A stretch of 64,000 nucleotides of DNA from Rachicladosporium sp. CCFEE 5018. Lineage: Eukaryota; Ascomycota; Dothideomycetes; Cladosporiales; Cladosporiaceae. Location: assembly GCA_002077045.2 (NCBI GenBank), contig KZ111162.1, forward strand, positions 194,604 through 258,603. Reading direction: 5' to 3'. Of this stretch, positions 1 through 9,260 are shown in pieces (the first letter of the stretch is position 1; each line of letters opens with the position of its first letter). The position numbers and the translations under genes are program-made. Below the pieces are notes generated by a model, which worked only from the letters and a program-made list of their open reading frames with translations, searched no databases and had not been told where the DNA came from.

Positions 1-756
1 ATTGCTCGTGCTCATCATGCCACCCATCTCAGTCTCCCAGTCCTGCACATCCCACTCCAGCCCTTTCGTCTCAATCACAGCCTTGCCGTACACGGGTAGG
101 ACGCCTACATTTCTGCCCACAAGTCCAGTATTTTGAGGCACATGGATCACAGTAGCCCCAGGCTGCAGCATAAACGTTATACTTGACTCGGAGAACAACC
201 AGAACCGTACGTCAGGATGGCGCGTGACTTGCTCGCGGTACAGTTCGTGCAGAAGACCAATGCCTTGATCGACGCGGCCGCCTAGGCTGCCGAGCACGAG
301 GATATTCCGGACGTCAGGTTGAAGGAACAAGATCTGATTGATGCCTTTGCCAAAGTCGGTACTGTACTGGTCTGGATCTTTCGATATATGGACGCCGAGT
401 TTCTCGTAGCAAGACCTGACATTGGCTGTCAAAGAGTCCAAGTCTCCATGAATCAGGGAGGGTAAATGCTTCCGCAAGGCGGTGTCCCAGGCGTGATCCG
501 GAAAGGTTGACGTGAGGAGGTCATATAGTCTGTTCGCACCACCGTCTGCGCATAAGACCGTGCTGGCACGACTGTAGAGTTTCTTGAAAGTCTCATAGTC
601 CGTCAACGGAGAGTTGAGGATGATTAAGGCGATTTCAGAAGGAATCGGGAGGGACGCAGGGGCTTCCGCCAACGGCGATTGCAAGAATCGCGTGGGCCAA
701 AGTTCAGTTCTTGGATCCGTCGCGTTCAAATTCTTCTTGCGATCCGAATGTGCCAT
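1..756 (-). CDS. THI80: thiamine pyrophosphokinase (3' end cut by window edge)
   Basis: Transfers pyrophosphate from ATP to thiamine, giving the cofactor thiamine diphosphate in the cytosol. The frame is open from an ATG at 756 to base 1 (252 codons, no intron). Visible motifs in order are ADGGANRL near residue 69, GDLDS near residue 110, a DQYSTDFGKG segment and LGSLGGRVDQ, which form the ATP/magnesium-binding catalytic domain. The last visible residues, MGGMMSTSN, match the thiamine-binding C-terminal domain, so only a few tens of residues are missing. The family identification is firm. The symbol is taken from the yeast orthologue. The start is the first ATG before the conserved domain, preceded by a short polar leader. 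Confidence 0.9.
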   Translation of the reverse strand, partial: MAHSDRKKNLNATDPRTELWPTRFLQSPLAEAPASLPIPSEIALIILNSPLTDYETFKKLYSRASTVLCADGGANRLYDLLTSTFPDHAWDTALRKHLPSLIHGDLDSLTANVRSCYEKLGVHISKDPDQYSTDFGKGINQILFLQPDVRNILVLGSLGGRVDQGIGLLHELYREQVTRHPDVRFWLFSESSITFMLQPGATVIHVPQNTGLVGRNVGVLPVYGKAVIETKGLEWDVQDWETEMGGMMSTSN

Positions 757-916
757 TTCAAAAGAGATTATGATAGTCTTCAACATGGCTATGACAAAAT
801 GCAGGCCGAGTGCACGGGCCTCATACCCGAAGCTCGGATGGCAAGCGCATCCTCGGATTTATCATCCACTTTGACATCGCCGTCAACACTGTCTCTATCC
901 TGCTGTGCATCTCATT

Positions 917-1817
917 ATGTATCGTCCAGTATTTCGCGCTCTCGCGCTGCCTCGCGCAATCCCTCGCGCCACCAGAAGGACTCTCACAACCGCGCCACCA
1001 GACAAAACTTCCCGGAGCTTCAAGAACACGGCGCTGCGATGGACATTGGCAGGAGGATTAGTGTACTACTATAATGTGTCAAACGTGTGGGCGGAGGAGC
1101 CAGCATGTAAGGATTGAGGTTTGGCGACAGACGGTGGATAAGTGTTAACGGATCAATGTAGATGCAGTACATGCGCCACCAGAAATCGGCAGTGAGAACG
1201 AGGAAGTCAACACGAGCATCGAATCGATAGCCGCACAACGCCGTGCCCAGGCTCGAGCAACGCAATCGCAGTCCCCACAATCCCTCCAGTCCTCCACACC
1301 CGCCGCACCTGAAGAGGCTACTTCACAACCCACGCCATCCCCTGGTTCCCCCGAAGCTCTCGAAGAAGAAGCTGGTCAACAAGGCGCCTTCAATGAGGAG
1401 ACTGGCGAGATCAACTGGGACTGTCCATGCTTGGGCGGCATGGCCGACGGACCTTGTGGCGAGCAGTTCCGAGCAGCGTTCAGTTGCTTCGTGTTCAGCA
1501 AGGAGGAGCCGAAGGGAGTGGACTGCATTGAGAACTTCAAGGGGATGCAAGACTGTTTCAGGCTACATCCGGAGGTTTATGGCAGTGAGTTGGAGGAGGA
1601 AGAAGTTGATGGGGAGCTTGAGAGGCAGGCTGGAAGTGCTGTGGGGACCGTTGGGGGAGAGGTGGAGCAGCCGGTGAGGAAGGTGGAGGCCGAGAGGGCG
1701 CAGACACCGGCGGTAAAGGAGCCCCTCAAGTCAGAGCCTGTGAGTGAGAGTGAGGAGCTGGTGCCGAAGGCGTGGCACGATGGGACTGCAGACACCAAGG
1801 TCCCTACGGAAAAGTAG
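917..1817 (+). CDS. MIA40: Mia40, mitochondrial intermembrane-space import oxidoreductase
   Basis: Oxidises and traps twin-cysteine proteins entering the mitochondrial intermembrane space, working with the sulfhydryl oxidase Erv1. Two exons, 917-1106 and 1168-1817, with a 61-bp intron (GTAAGG...CAG) keep phase and give 279 aa. The N-terminus is a basic presequence ([14 protein letters not shown]) followed by a membrane anchor near residues 41-58 ([12 protein letters not shown]), as in fungal anchored Mia40. The core has the redox CPC motif (NWDCPCLGG), then the CX9C pairs in [14 protein letters not shown] and [13 protein letters not shown]. The tail is acidic and low-complexity, as is usual. 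The first exon is short and was placed by the presequence and exact splice phase. Family assignment is secure. Confidence 0.93.
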
Positions 1818-2052
1818 AGGGGAAAATTGTACGATTTGCACGCACGAGTGTATCATAGACATGTACATTATTGCATACAGCTCCTACGTATCATCTCCTC
1901 CGACTGTTGTCCAATGTTTGACGCATTTCCCGAGCTCCGCTCCTTCACGAGGTCACCACCGACATATTTTGTCTGAATGCCTGAGGCTCACAATAAATCA
2001 CGCCCGAACGCATGCATGCCTTCAGCCCTTGACTTAACTTCTTCGCAATGCC

Positions 2053-3915
2053 ATGTCCCGCTCTCTACTCGCAGCAGACCCTCTATGGCAGTGCCTGTGT
2101 CCCTCATGGTCTCGTCTGCCCCTTCTCCCACGCCGACTTGACTTGAAGCCGCCCGCGAGACGCCTCAGTAACCCCCCTGGACGACGCCATATCTCAACGG
2201 GACCCAATGCGCCTTTTGCGCGAAAGCAGGCGATCAAATTACATCATGGCGGGACCCGCGACAGTGACTACGCGAACCGCAATCCGCGTGTCTCCTGGCA
2301 AAAGCGACTACTGCCCGACCCAAAGCCGGACTACAAGACCGACACTACGCGTACTCTCTACGACAGGCTAGAAGTCACCGCGTTGGAGGGACGATGCGTA
2401 GATACGCGTGAGATTGCGGAGATTCTTGTACGGGAAAGGAAGGAGCGGCCGAATCTGGACCTTTACTATGCCTTGATACTCTCGAACACCTCCGCCGATC
2501 ATGGCGCGGCTTGGAGAGTGGCGGAGTATCTTGATGAGCTTGCTGCCGCTGGGCTGGAGGCGGACAGTAAGATCTGTCATGCTGTTTTGAAGGTGCTAGC
2601 CGTCCATGTGGATCACTTGATGCGGACTGGCATTCTGGAGTACATGAAGGGAAGGTGGTTTGAGGTCAGCTCAAAGGGTAAGCAGGACATAGCTGCCGGC
2701 ATGCTTCGAGAGGGGAGCTTTGAGCAAGCGTTGGAGGCATTGGATGGGATGCAGGGGAGTGGGACGGAAGTCGAGCCTTGGCTGCTGGATCTCTTCATCT
2801 ACACGCTTAGTGAAGCAGGTGAGGTAGAAGAGGCGCACACGATCCTCAAAGCACGACATGACAGCGGAGAGAAGGATGTAAGCAAGAATGTCTGGGCCTA
2901 TATGCTAGACAAAGCGTCAGCAGAGTGCGAATACGATGCAGCGGTCTTTGCTTGGAAGAATACTGTCAATCTTGGATTCCTGAATCCACCGTCAGGGATT
3001 TGTTTGAACGTCCTGACGACCGCCTCGCGAGCGGGCGATCCAGCATTGGCGACAGACGTCTTCACGCACCTGTCGAAGCGAGGTGAACCCTTCACACATC
3101 TCCACTATGAGCTCCTGCTAGATGCTTACCTTGGCGCCGGTCCGCCGGACCTGAAGCGCGCCCTTACAATCCTCACCCTGATGCCGCAAGAGAACCTCCC
3201 ACCAACGGCTTGGCAGACCCGATCACTGTTCGCCTTGCTTAATACTGACCCTGATCTGGCCGACACAGCTCTGAACATGCTCCGAGAACTCCACTCGGCT
3301 AACAAACCCATCCCAATCGCAGCACTGAACCTGTTGATCGAATGTCGTGTCTCACGGAAGGACCTTCAGGCGGCGCTTACGATCTACAAGCTGATTCACA
3401 CCTTCGCACCCATCGCAGAAGGACCCAAACCGACATTCGCAGACATCGAGACCTTCAACCTCCTCCTCCGCGCCTGCCGCACAGCCAAGCCGCCGGATGA
3501 GCGACAAGCCTCCTTCCTAGTCTCCGAGCTTCTCGCCCTCCGTGTCAAACCCACAGCATTGACCTACGATCGCCTGATTCTGGTGTTCCTCGCCTCCGGA
3601 GCGCATCACCTGCCCATCAACAAAGCCGAAGGTCTTAGGTTACTGGACTACGCATATCGACATTGGAACGACATGATCGAGCTTGGCTGGATGCCTCGCT
3701 TCGGCACGCTGGAGAAGCTGGCGCTCGATTTGGCCAAGGTCGGAGACGGGCGGTGCTGGGATGTGCTGCAGACATGTGAGGAGAGGGGAAAAGACATCGA
3801 AGGCTGGGCGGCGAAGGGAGCGTGGGTCAAGAGAGGGGTGGAGAAGGTGTGGGTTGAGCAGCAGGCGAGGACGAGTGCTGAGTATGAGGGCGCGGGGGTT
3901 TTGGCTGCTGGATGA
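2053..3915 (+). CDS. mitochondrial pentatricopeptide-repeat protein
   Basis: A single exon of 620 aa. The N-terminus is rich in Arg, Leu and Pro with almost no acidic residues (for example RLPLLPRRLDLKPPARR), which fits a mitochondrial presequence. The body is helical with repeated pairs of helices of PPR/TPR character, for example 'LYYALILSNTSADHGAAWRV', 'FNLLLRACRTAKPPDE' and 'LTYDRLILVFLASGAHH'. Proteins of this build bind organellar RNA and control translation or stability of one or a few mitochondrial messages. I cannot tell which fungal PPR group it belongs to, so no symbol is given. It lies 235 bp after MIA40, in the same direction. The start ATG at 2053 is the first one and begins the presequence. 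Confidence 0.78.
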   Translation: MSRSLLAADPLWQCLCPSWSRLPLLPRRLDLKPPARRLSNPPGRRHISTGPNAPFARKQAIKLHHGGTRDSDYANRNPRVSWQKRLLPDPKPDYKTDTTRTLYDRLEVTALEGRCVDTREIAEILVRERKERPNLDLYYALILSNTSADHGAAWRVAEYLDELAAAGLEADSKICHAVLKVLAVHVDHLMRTGILEYMKGRWFEVSSKGKQDIAAGMLREGSFEQALEALDGMQGSGTEVEPWLLDLFIYTLSEAGEVEEAHTILKARHDSGEKDVSKNVWAYMLDKASAECEYDAAVFAWKNTVNLGFLNPPSGICLNVLTTASRAGDPALATDVFTHLSKRGEPFTHLHYELLLDAYLGAGPPDLKRALTILTLMPQENLPPTAWQTRSLFALLNTDPDLADTALNMLRELHSANKPIPIAALNLLIECRVSRKDLQAALTIYKLIHTFAPIAEGPKPTFADIETFNLLLRACRTAKPPDERQASFLVSELLALRVKPTALTYDRLILVFLASGAHHLPINKAEGLRLLDYAYRHWNDMIELGWMPRFGTLEKLALDLAKVGDGRCWDVLQTCEERGKDIEGWAAKGAWVKRGVEKVWVEQQARTSAEYEGAGVLAAG

Positions 3916-4222
3916 GAGATGCAAAACTCAGTCAAGCTTGACGACGTTGTTGAGTCCTCAGTTCATCAATCAAATCAACTCAGTGACAATCGGTCCTCAA
4001 ACCCTGCACGCCAATCATCACGCCTGACCTCCTACTGGCTTACCGTCTCTCACATAATTGTGCTCCCAGGTGCCCGAACCTAGATACTGCTGCTATCACC
4101 CGAGCTGCGAGAGCAACTCGTTTCGCTGCTACACCTACGAGAATACAAGAAATTCGGACATGGACGCTCAGTCGAGAGATTTCGCCGTGGCGATCGATAT
4201 CTGATTCGCTGTTTGGACGTAT
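3916..4222. other. intergenic, convergent 3' ends
   Basis: Lies between the stops of the PPR gene (+) and the caspase-like gene (-). I see no gene in it; it should hold the two 3' untranslated regions. Confidence 0.5.
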
Positions 4223-5084
4223 CTACGGAAGCGTTGCAGCATTCCTGACTTTCGGAGATGGGACTGTAGCTTCACAAGACTTCAACGGCGCCAAGAGGAT
4301 ATGCCGTGGCTGTGTCGCATCACCACGTTCGTACAGTATCGTTCCAAACTCCCAAGAAGCCCGCCGAAGCAGTCTTCGATCCAGTGTGTACGTACTCATG
4401 GCAGCTTGGCGGATGAGTCGTGCAGCAGCATGCAATTCTTCGGTAAGGCTCCGAGTGTATGAATTGGGGCCCGATATCCGCGTTGACGCTCCGGGACCGC
4501 AGGCCGCCATGACCTCAAACACACGAAGACCGCATTTAAGTCTTTGCGCTGTGAGCGACTGCATGGCTGAACCTGCTGAGCAGCAGTCTAGTATGACGAG
4601 CACATCGGCCCTTGAATCCTGCAACATCTCGTCGACTGGCTTCCACGTCACATATGGCATTTGGGGATCTGAAGCGATAGAGCATCCCCGTGGTGTCATG
4701 ACGAGAGACGCTGCAGGGTCAGCCATCCCTGATGGTGGGCCGCCATGGCCGTTGTAGCATACGATCAACAAGTGGCTCTCATGCGGACCGTTGAAGCCGT
4801 CGATGAGTACTTGCACCTTGGCTTGCAACTGCTCTTGTGGTCCATATGGCGCGTTTTCGGTCAACACAAGATGCTCGACAGAGTAATTGTACGTATTACG
4901 GAATGCTGATACCAGTGCATCTGTCTATAATTGTCCGTCAGAAGACAGCTCTGTGTCCGAGTGGAAGGATACTGACCTCAGCTTGCATGGCCTTGTCTCC
5001 CGTAAACGAGGCATCCCATTCGATGCACGCCAACATGCTCATATGGCGCACCTTCGGCGGGCTTCTGCTTGGTAACCACGGCAT
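4223..5084 (-). CDS. caspase-like (peptidase C14) domain protein
   Basis: A stand-alone caspase-fold protein, related to metacaspases. Exons 5084-4977 and 4924-4223 with a 52-bp intron give 269 aa. The His/Cys dyad is visible: CYNGHGG and ILDCCSAGSA. The segment before it (RNTYNYSVEHLVLTENAP) and the end (QPRHILLAPL) also fit this fungal family. There is no NB-ARC, ankyrin or WD40 part and no zinc-finger prodomain, so it is a bare protease domain. Metacaspases cleave after Arg/Lys; whether this subgroup does is not shown. The 5' end is uncertain: I chose the ATG at 5084 in frame with the conserved 'ACIEWDASFTGDKAMQAE', but another frame from an ATG near 5171 could be an upstream exon. Confidence 0.72.
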
Positions 5085-5894
5085 CAGTCTTACTTGGACG
5101 TTCGGTAGAGATGTGTGGATTATTAAAGCGCTCCACTTTGTAAGATGGCCCAGGTTGGTCACTCATACAAGTGGCGGACAAGATTGAGGCTGCTGACGCG
5201 CCTCCGGGCTGTGTGGAGGTTAGGAGCTTCTATACACGACGAGCACACAAAGCCGCATAGTCACCACGTCAAGACAGATCTCAGATCGCATCTCGTCCAT
5301 CTAGATCCTTCCATCGCGGAGCGAGCTATGAAATCTCGCTGGACAGATAAGGCTCATCTATGATGTTCTCACAGTACGGATTGGCCTTGTACTGCTGTCA
5401 TGCGCACCACATGGAACATTCTACGTGTGTTCAGCCGATGAGCTGCGTCCCCTGGGCGATAGGTAGTGCGGCTCTCGACGGTACCTTGATGAGTCCTCAT
5501 CGTTTGCGTTGCAGTTGATCTAAGCTCCAGCTACGACTTCCCGCTGTGAAGAGTACCTCAGGTGTGCAGGAATCCGCAGAGTCATTCAAGCTTACATGTG
5601 CGTTCAGTCCACGCATGTGACATTGTGTGAAGCCCAATAGACCAGGTCTTCGCGTCGAGGTTGAGTTTCACTATGGGATCCCGCATTCACTGTGACGAGG
5701 CAGCTGCCCATTTCAGAAAAGTGTACGCCCGGACTGGACCTCTCCCACTCAGGATCACCCAAAATTTCCATCGACAACTTTGCGCATCGACCCTCATCTC
5801 GTCTCATACGCCATCACCTCATCAACTCATAGGCCAGCACCTCATCACTAAGACATCCATCACCCACCAGGCAAGTATTTGCCACGGTCTCAGG
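5085..5894. other. intergenic, divergent promoter region
   Basis: About 0.8 kb between the caspase-like gene (-) and the orphan gene (+). Only short chance frames are seen. An upstream exon of the caspase-like gene could lie in the first 100 bp. Confidence 0.4.
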
Positions 5895-7014
5895 ATGGAT
5901 CGCTCCTTGCAAGCCAAAGACCATACACCATCAGAGCTCATCATAGATGAACCTATCATCGAAACACCGCAAGCTGCCGACCTGGACCCACAGATCTCTA
6001 GTCTATCCTTGCCGCTGAGTGCAATGCAAATGACGAGCGGCTCTCGAGACGAGGAGTGCTCGACGCCCCCAAGTGCTGCTACTCCGCGCGATACCGATGG
6101 CGCTCCAAAGGTCTTCGTCTCGGCTGAAGAGCTCACTGACCTTTTCAACGACACCGAGAAGTCCTTATGCTACGATGGCTCTTTCAAACTCGTAGACTCT
6201 CCAGTATCAGCCAGACCAGAGCTTTTACTCGACTCAGTCCTGAAGGAGCGTCACATCCACGGATATCGAGTGCGATCAGCAAGGGATAATGCTGCCGATG
6301 GCGACGACAATGAGAAGCATGAGGTAGTCTACAAGCCGATTCCCTGGGGTCTGCCAGGCAATGATAGATGGGAGGATAGCTATCTGTGTGATGGCTCGCG
6401 AGCGTTCGCTGACAAGGAGTACTACTCGATCGATCGTTGGCGAAGGTTTCACCCGGTAGGGCTCCCACCTCCACTGCAGCTATCGAAGGACCATGGAGCT
6501 GACAGTGACAAGCAGCCAAAGAAGGACGAGAGCGACCGTAAGAACGATGGGCCTAGTCGAGCTTACGACCTTGACAAGTCGGACATCGACTTGAGTGACT
6601 CGATATCGTCTCCTGGCCAGAATCATCAGTCGGATCAGGACCAATGCATCGAGACATGGGAGTGCAGCTTGAGCAAGCGCCAGGGCGTCCAAAGGTCGAA
6701 GACGCCAGCAGATGTGAGCTATCCTCCTGCCTTGTAGTCGCGAGACCATCACTGATCCTTCACAGACAAAGCGGAATCACAGCTCCGGCGAGGTAATGTG
6801 GCGCAATATGAAGACGACAGATAACCAGGGATTCACAGAATATAAGAGCTGGCCCGTATTGGTACGAAAGACGTACACCGATCGCAATAATGCTAAGCGC
6901 TTCTGCGACATCACCACCGAGGTTGGCGGCGAACAGGAAAAGGGTGAGCAGGGCGTGCCGGAGAAGGAGATCTCCCCTAAGCCTCTGTATGCAGAGGCTA
7001 GTCGGAAGTCATAG
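5895..7014 (+). CDS. hypothetical protein, not recognised
   Basis: I do not recognise this protein. Two exons, 5895-6713 and 6766-7014, with a 52-bp intron (GTGAGC...CACAG) keep phase 0 and give 355 aa. The open frame continues upstream to about 5661, but the ATG at 5895 begins a more protein-like sequence. Residues 75-150 contain a conserved-looking block (KVFVSAEELTDLFNDTEKSL, then SFKLVDSPVS). It is followed by 'WGLPGNDRWEDSYLCDGSRA', an acidic Lys/Ser/Asp-rich disordered stretch, and an aromatic end (YKSWPVLVRKTY). There is no signal peptide and no membrane segment. It is probably intracellular. The clean splice phase argues that it is a real gene. Confidence 0.55.
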
Positions 7015-7256
7015 CGACACGCAAATGCTTGTTGTGCGTCTCGACAGGGGGGGTGCTGGTCTGGAGTGTCACGTACGTATGCAGGTAGCCGATCTCCACA
7101 TCTGCGAGGCGCAGTGGTGCTACCATGCTTGGGCCAAGTCGGTGTCTCGAGATGTAAATTTTCTGGCTCCTTGTGTGCTCCCCAATTTGCTTTCACTGTG
7201 TAGTATATTTCGCTCCTAAGAAGCCTCGAGAAACTTACTTGCGATTGCAACGTAGT

Positions 7257-8644
7257 ATGTCGTCGTCTGGTGAGGAGAAAGCCCGCCGGGAATCATCCAC
7301 GGCAACGAGCACCAGCACCCTGCCACCTGGTCATGACCTCGAGGCGGGTGCGTCAAGTACTCAAGGTATCATAGGTGGTGGGTCTAAGTTCTTCTACGTT
7401 GTTACTGACTGTGAAGCGTAGAATCTACACAACGAACGTTTTACTGGGCCTTCTGGCGGAGATCGACATTCTCATCGCAACGGGAGAAAGAACGATATGA
7501 TGCACATACACTCACCCGACAGGCTGTAACAAGAATTGGTATTCCCTCCAGGCACCTACCAGTTGTGCGATCCTAAGAAGGAATAGTCGATGATTGCCCC
7601 GATGGGTATCCCAGACTAGCAGCCTTCCAGTGCAGCGACCACGACCTCATGCAATACCGCGGGTTCGCGTACTTGCATGCTCGTCTACTCCTTCGCTTGC
7701 AGTACGACATTGTGGAGCTGGAGAAAGGACTGGACGAACTTGACGGATTTGACGAACGTGGCGCTCACGGCGCGAAGCGAAAGCTCTTCTGTATGAGCCG
7801 TGTTCTGGACGAAGGGATGCCCGGTGACATTGCTGGCTTTCCGTTCCGACGTACTCGCCCGCAGGTCTTTGACGTATTGCGAAAGCAGCTGATGGAGTAC
7901 GGTAAGCATTTCGGTTCGTAAGGAAGGTATAGGTGTGTGCAGCTGCTGATGAAGGCGATAGACGATGTACTGCTGAAAAGTAAGCAGATGTCACTACTCC
8001 AGAAGCCGTCGGCTCGCGACTGAGACAGTGTGCGAGACTGGATCATGGACAATAAGCCGCTCGTGAATGAAGAGCAAGACTTCATCTTGCGAAAAGAGGA
8101 CATCGTAACTCTACATACCGGCCGGGAAGGAGCGATGTTTGAGGGACTCGTGATGCGAGTGCTTCAGCGGGTCGATCGATTCCTGGTGCATCGTTGCAGA
8201 TGCCGGATCATCAGGGTACGTGGATCATCGACCAGCAGACTTTATGAAAGTGGAACAGCATGCTGATACTGCCATCAGCGCATCTTCCTCACCCCCGAGC
8301 TCCAAGTGAAGACCTCGAACAAGCTTGTCGACTACTATGCGCCAAGTCGGATCAACAAGCTCGTCAACACCATTGTCGTCGCAACCATCTTCACCCTCCT
8401 GGTACTCCCGGTGGTGGCACTATATCGACTCTCGGATGTTGGCACCGGTGCTTCAGCCTTGGAGGCTATCGGACTGCTCATTGTCTTCACTCTGCTGTTC
8501 GGTGCGGCGATGTTGAGCATGACGAAGGCATCGAGGCAGGAGCTTTTCGCTGCCTCGGCGGCGTACTGTGCTGTACTGGTGGTGTTCATCAGCAACTATC
8601 AGACGCAGACGGTGAGCATCGTCAATTGGAACCAGGCGAAGTGA
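7257..8644 (+). pseudogene. DUF6594 membrane protein gene with an in-frame TGA
   Basis: Fungal DUF6594 proteins are cytosolic coiled helices followed by two or three C-terminal membrane segments; their role is unknown. Exons 7257-7365, 7587-7901, 7962-8215 and 8279-8644 join in consistent phase. Landmarks are GYPRLAAF, YRGFAYLHARLLLRLQ, VRDWIMDNKPL, LTPELQVKTS and the membrane hairpin ending AYCAVLVVFISNYQ. Codon 8021-8023 is TGA, in the block 'PSARD*DSVRDW', where I expect an Arg-like residue from memory of the family. Everything downstream is intact. The first intron (221 bp) is long for this genome. It is either a very recent pseudogene (CGA to TGA), a sequencing error, or stop readthrough. 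I see no splice choice that removes the TGA while keeping the frame. Confidence 0.75.
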
Positions 8645-8835
8645 GAATGTGTAATGAGTCGCTTCAACTTGGAGATGTAGAGAGTGATCAACGTCGTTCC
8701 TTCCTCACCCTGCCAGACCCACCTGAGCTTCATCATCGTTCCTGCCGGATCGTCTCGCCACCACATGCACCCTCGACACTTGCTCATCGCGCTACGGATT
8801 CAGTGCAAAAAGCATAGACAGGGTGCTGCCGAAGC

Positions 8836-8882
8836 AGTACAAAAGAATTGTACGCCGTGAGTGCAAAAGTACAAAAGAATTG
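8836..8882. repeat. 15-bp direct repeat next to the tRNA-like gene
   Basis: The 15-mer agtacaaaagaattg occurs at 8836-8850 and again at 8868-8882, where it overlaps the 3' end of the tRNA-like gene. On the minus strand both copies supply a TTTT run, so it may be a duplicated pol III terminator. Confidence 0.85.
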
Positions 8883-9151
8883 GATAATCCGAGGATCGAA
8901 CCCGGGACCTCACCCTCCGTCTACAGAACTTTGCATCTCACAACCATCCTCGTGTATGGCACCCCTCTGGGGCGCTCGCTGGCCAGCGATGTGTAGGGAG
9001 GCGTCCCTCCCTGGTAGAGATTGACGGCGGAGTATCGAACTCTCGCGGCGTCACGCGTTCGTGGGAGATCCATCCTCACGGCGAATCGAATGGTTGATTC
9101 CGCTTCAGTTCTGTAGATAGAGGGTACGCGCTACCACTGCGCCAATTACCC
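8881..9151 (-). tRNA. tRNA-like gene split by a ~200-nt insert; anticodon unclear
   Basis: Read on the minus strand from 9151. Acceptor GGGTAAT is followed by TG, a D-arm GCGC-AGTGGTA-GCGC, a G and anticodon stem TACCC (9126-9122). After about 206 nt come GGGTG (8915-8911), variable loop AGGTC, T-arm CCGGG-TTCGATC-CTCGG, acceptor 3' strand ATTATCC and discriminator A (8881). All stems pair, with G-T wobbles only. Box A (TGGCGCAGTGG) and box B (GGTTCGATCC) are intact, and TTTT follows the 3' end. The oddity is the insert, which begins and ends with near-perfect inverted repeats continuing the anticodon stem. The expected U33 is not found (a C stands there), so the isotype cannot be called. It is either an unusual intron-bearing tRNA or a tRNA-derived element. 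Confidence 0.5.
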
Positions 9152-9260
9152 TCTGACGAGAATGTGTCTGGGACGAATGAATATGATATATCAAAGGGAT
9201 CTGCAGCCTGAGGCAACTCTGGCGGGACAAAGCCTCAGGCATCCAGCATCGACCGCGACC

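Noticed and set aside
1145..1333. Minus-strand frames across MIA40
   Set aside because: Antisense shadows of the Mia40 second exon, which has the CPC and CX9C motifs in good splice phase.
8021..8023. Intron removing the TGA of the DUF6594 gene
   Set aside because: The only nearby donor (GTAAGC at about 7980) with the CAG before 8029 breaks the frame and deletes conserved residues.
9001..9100. Second tRNA inside the insert, suggested by a TTCGATA loop near 9030-9045
   Set aside because: The flanking bases pair for only three positions and no matching D-arm or acceptor stem is found.
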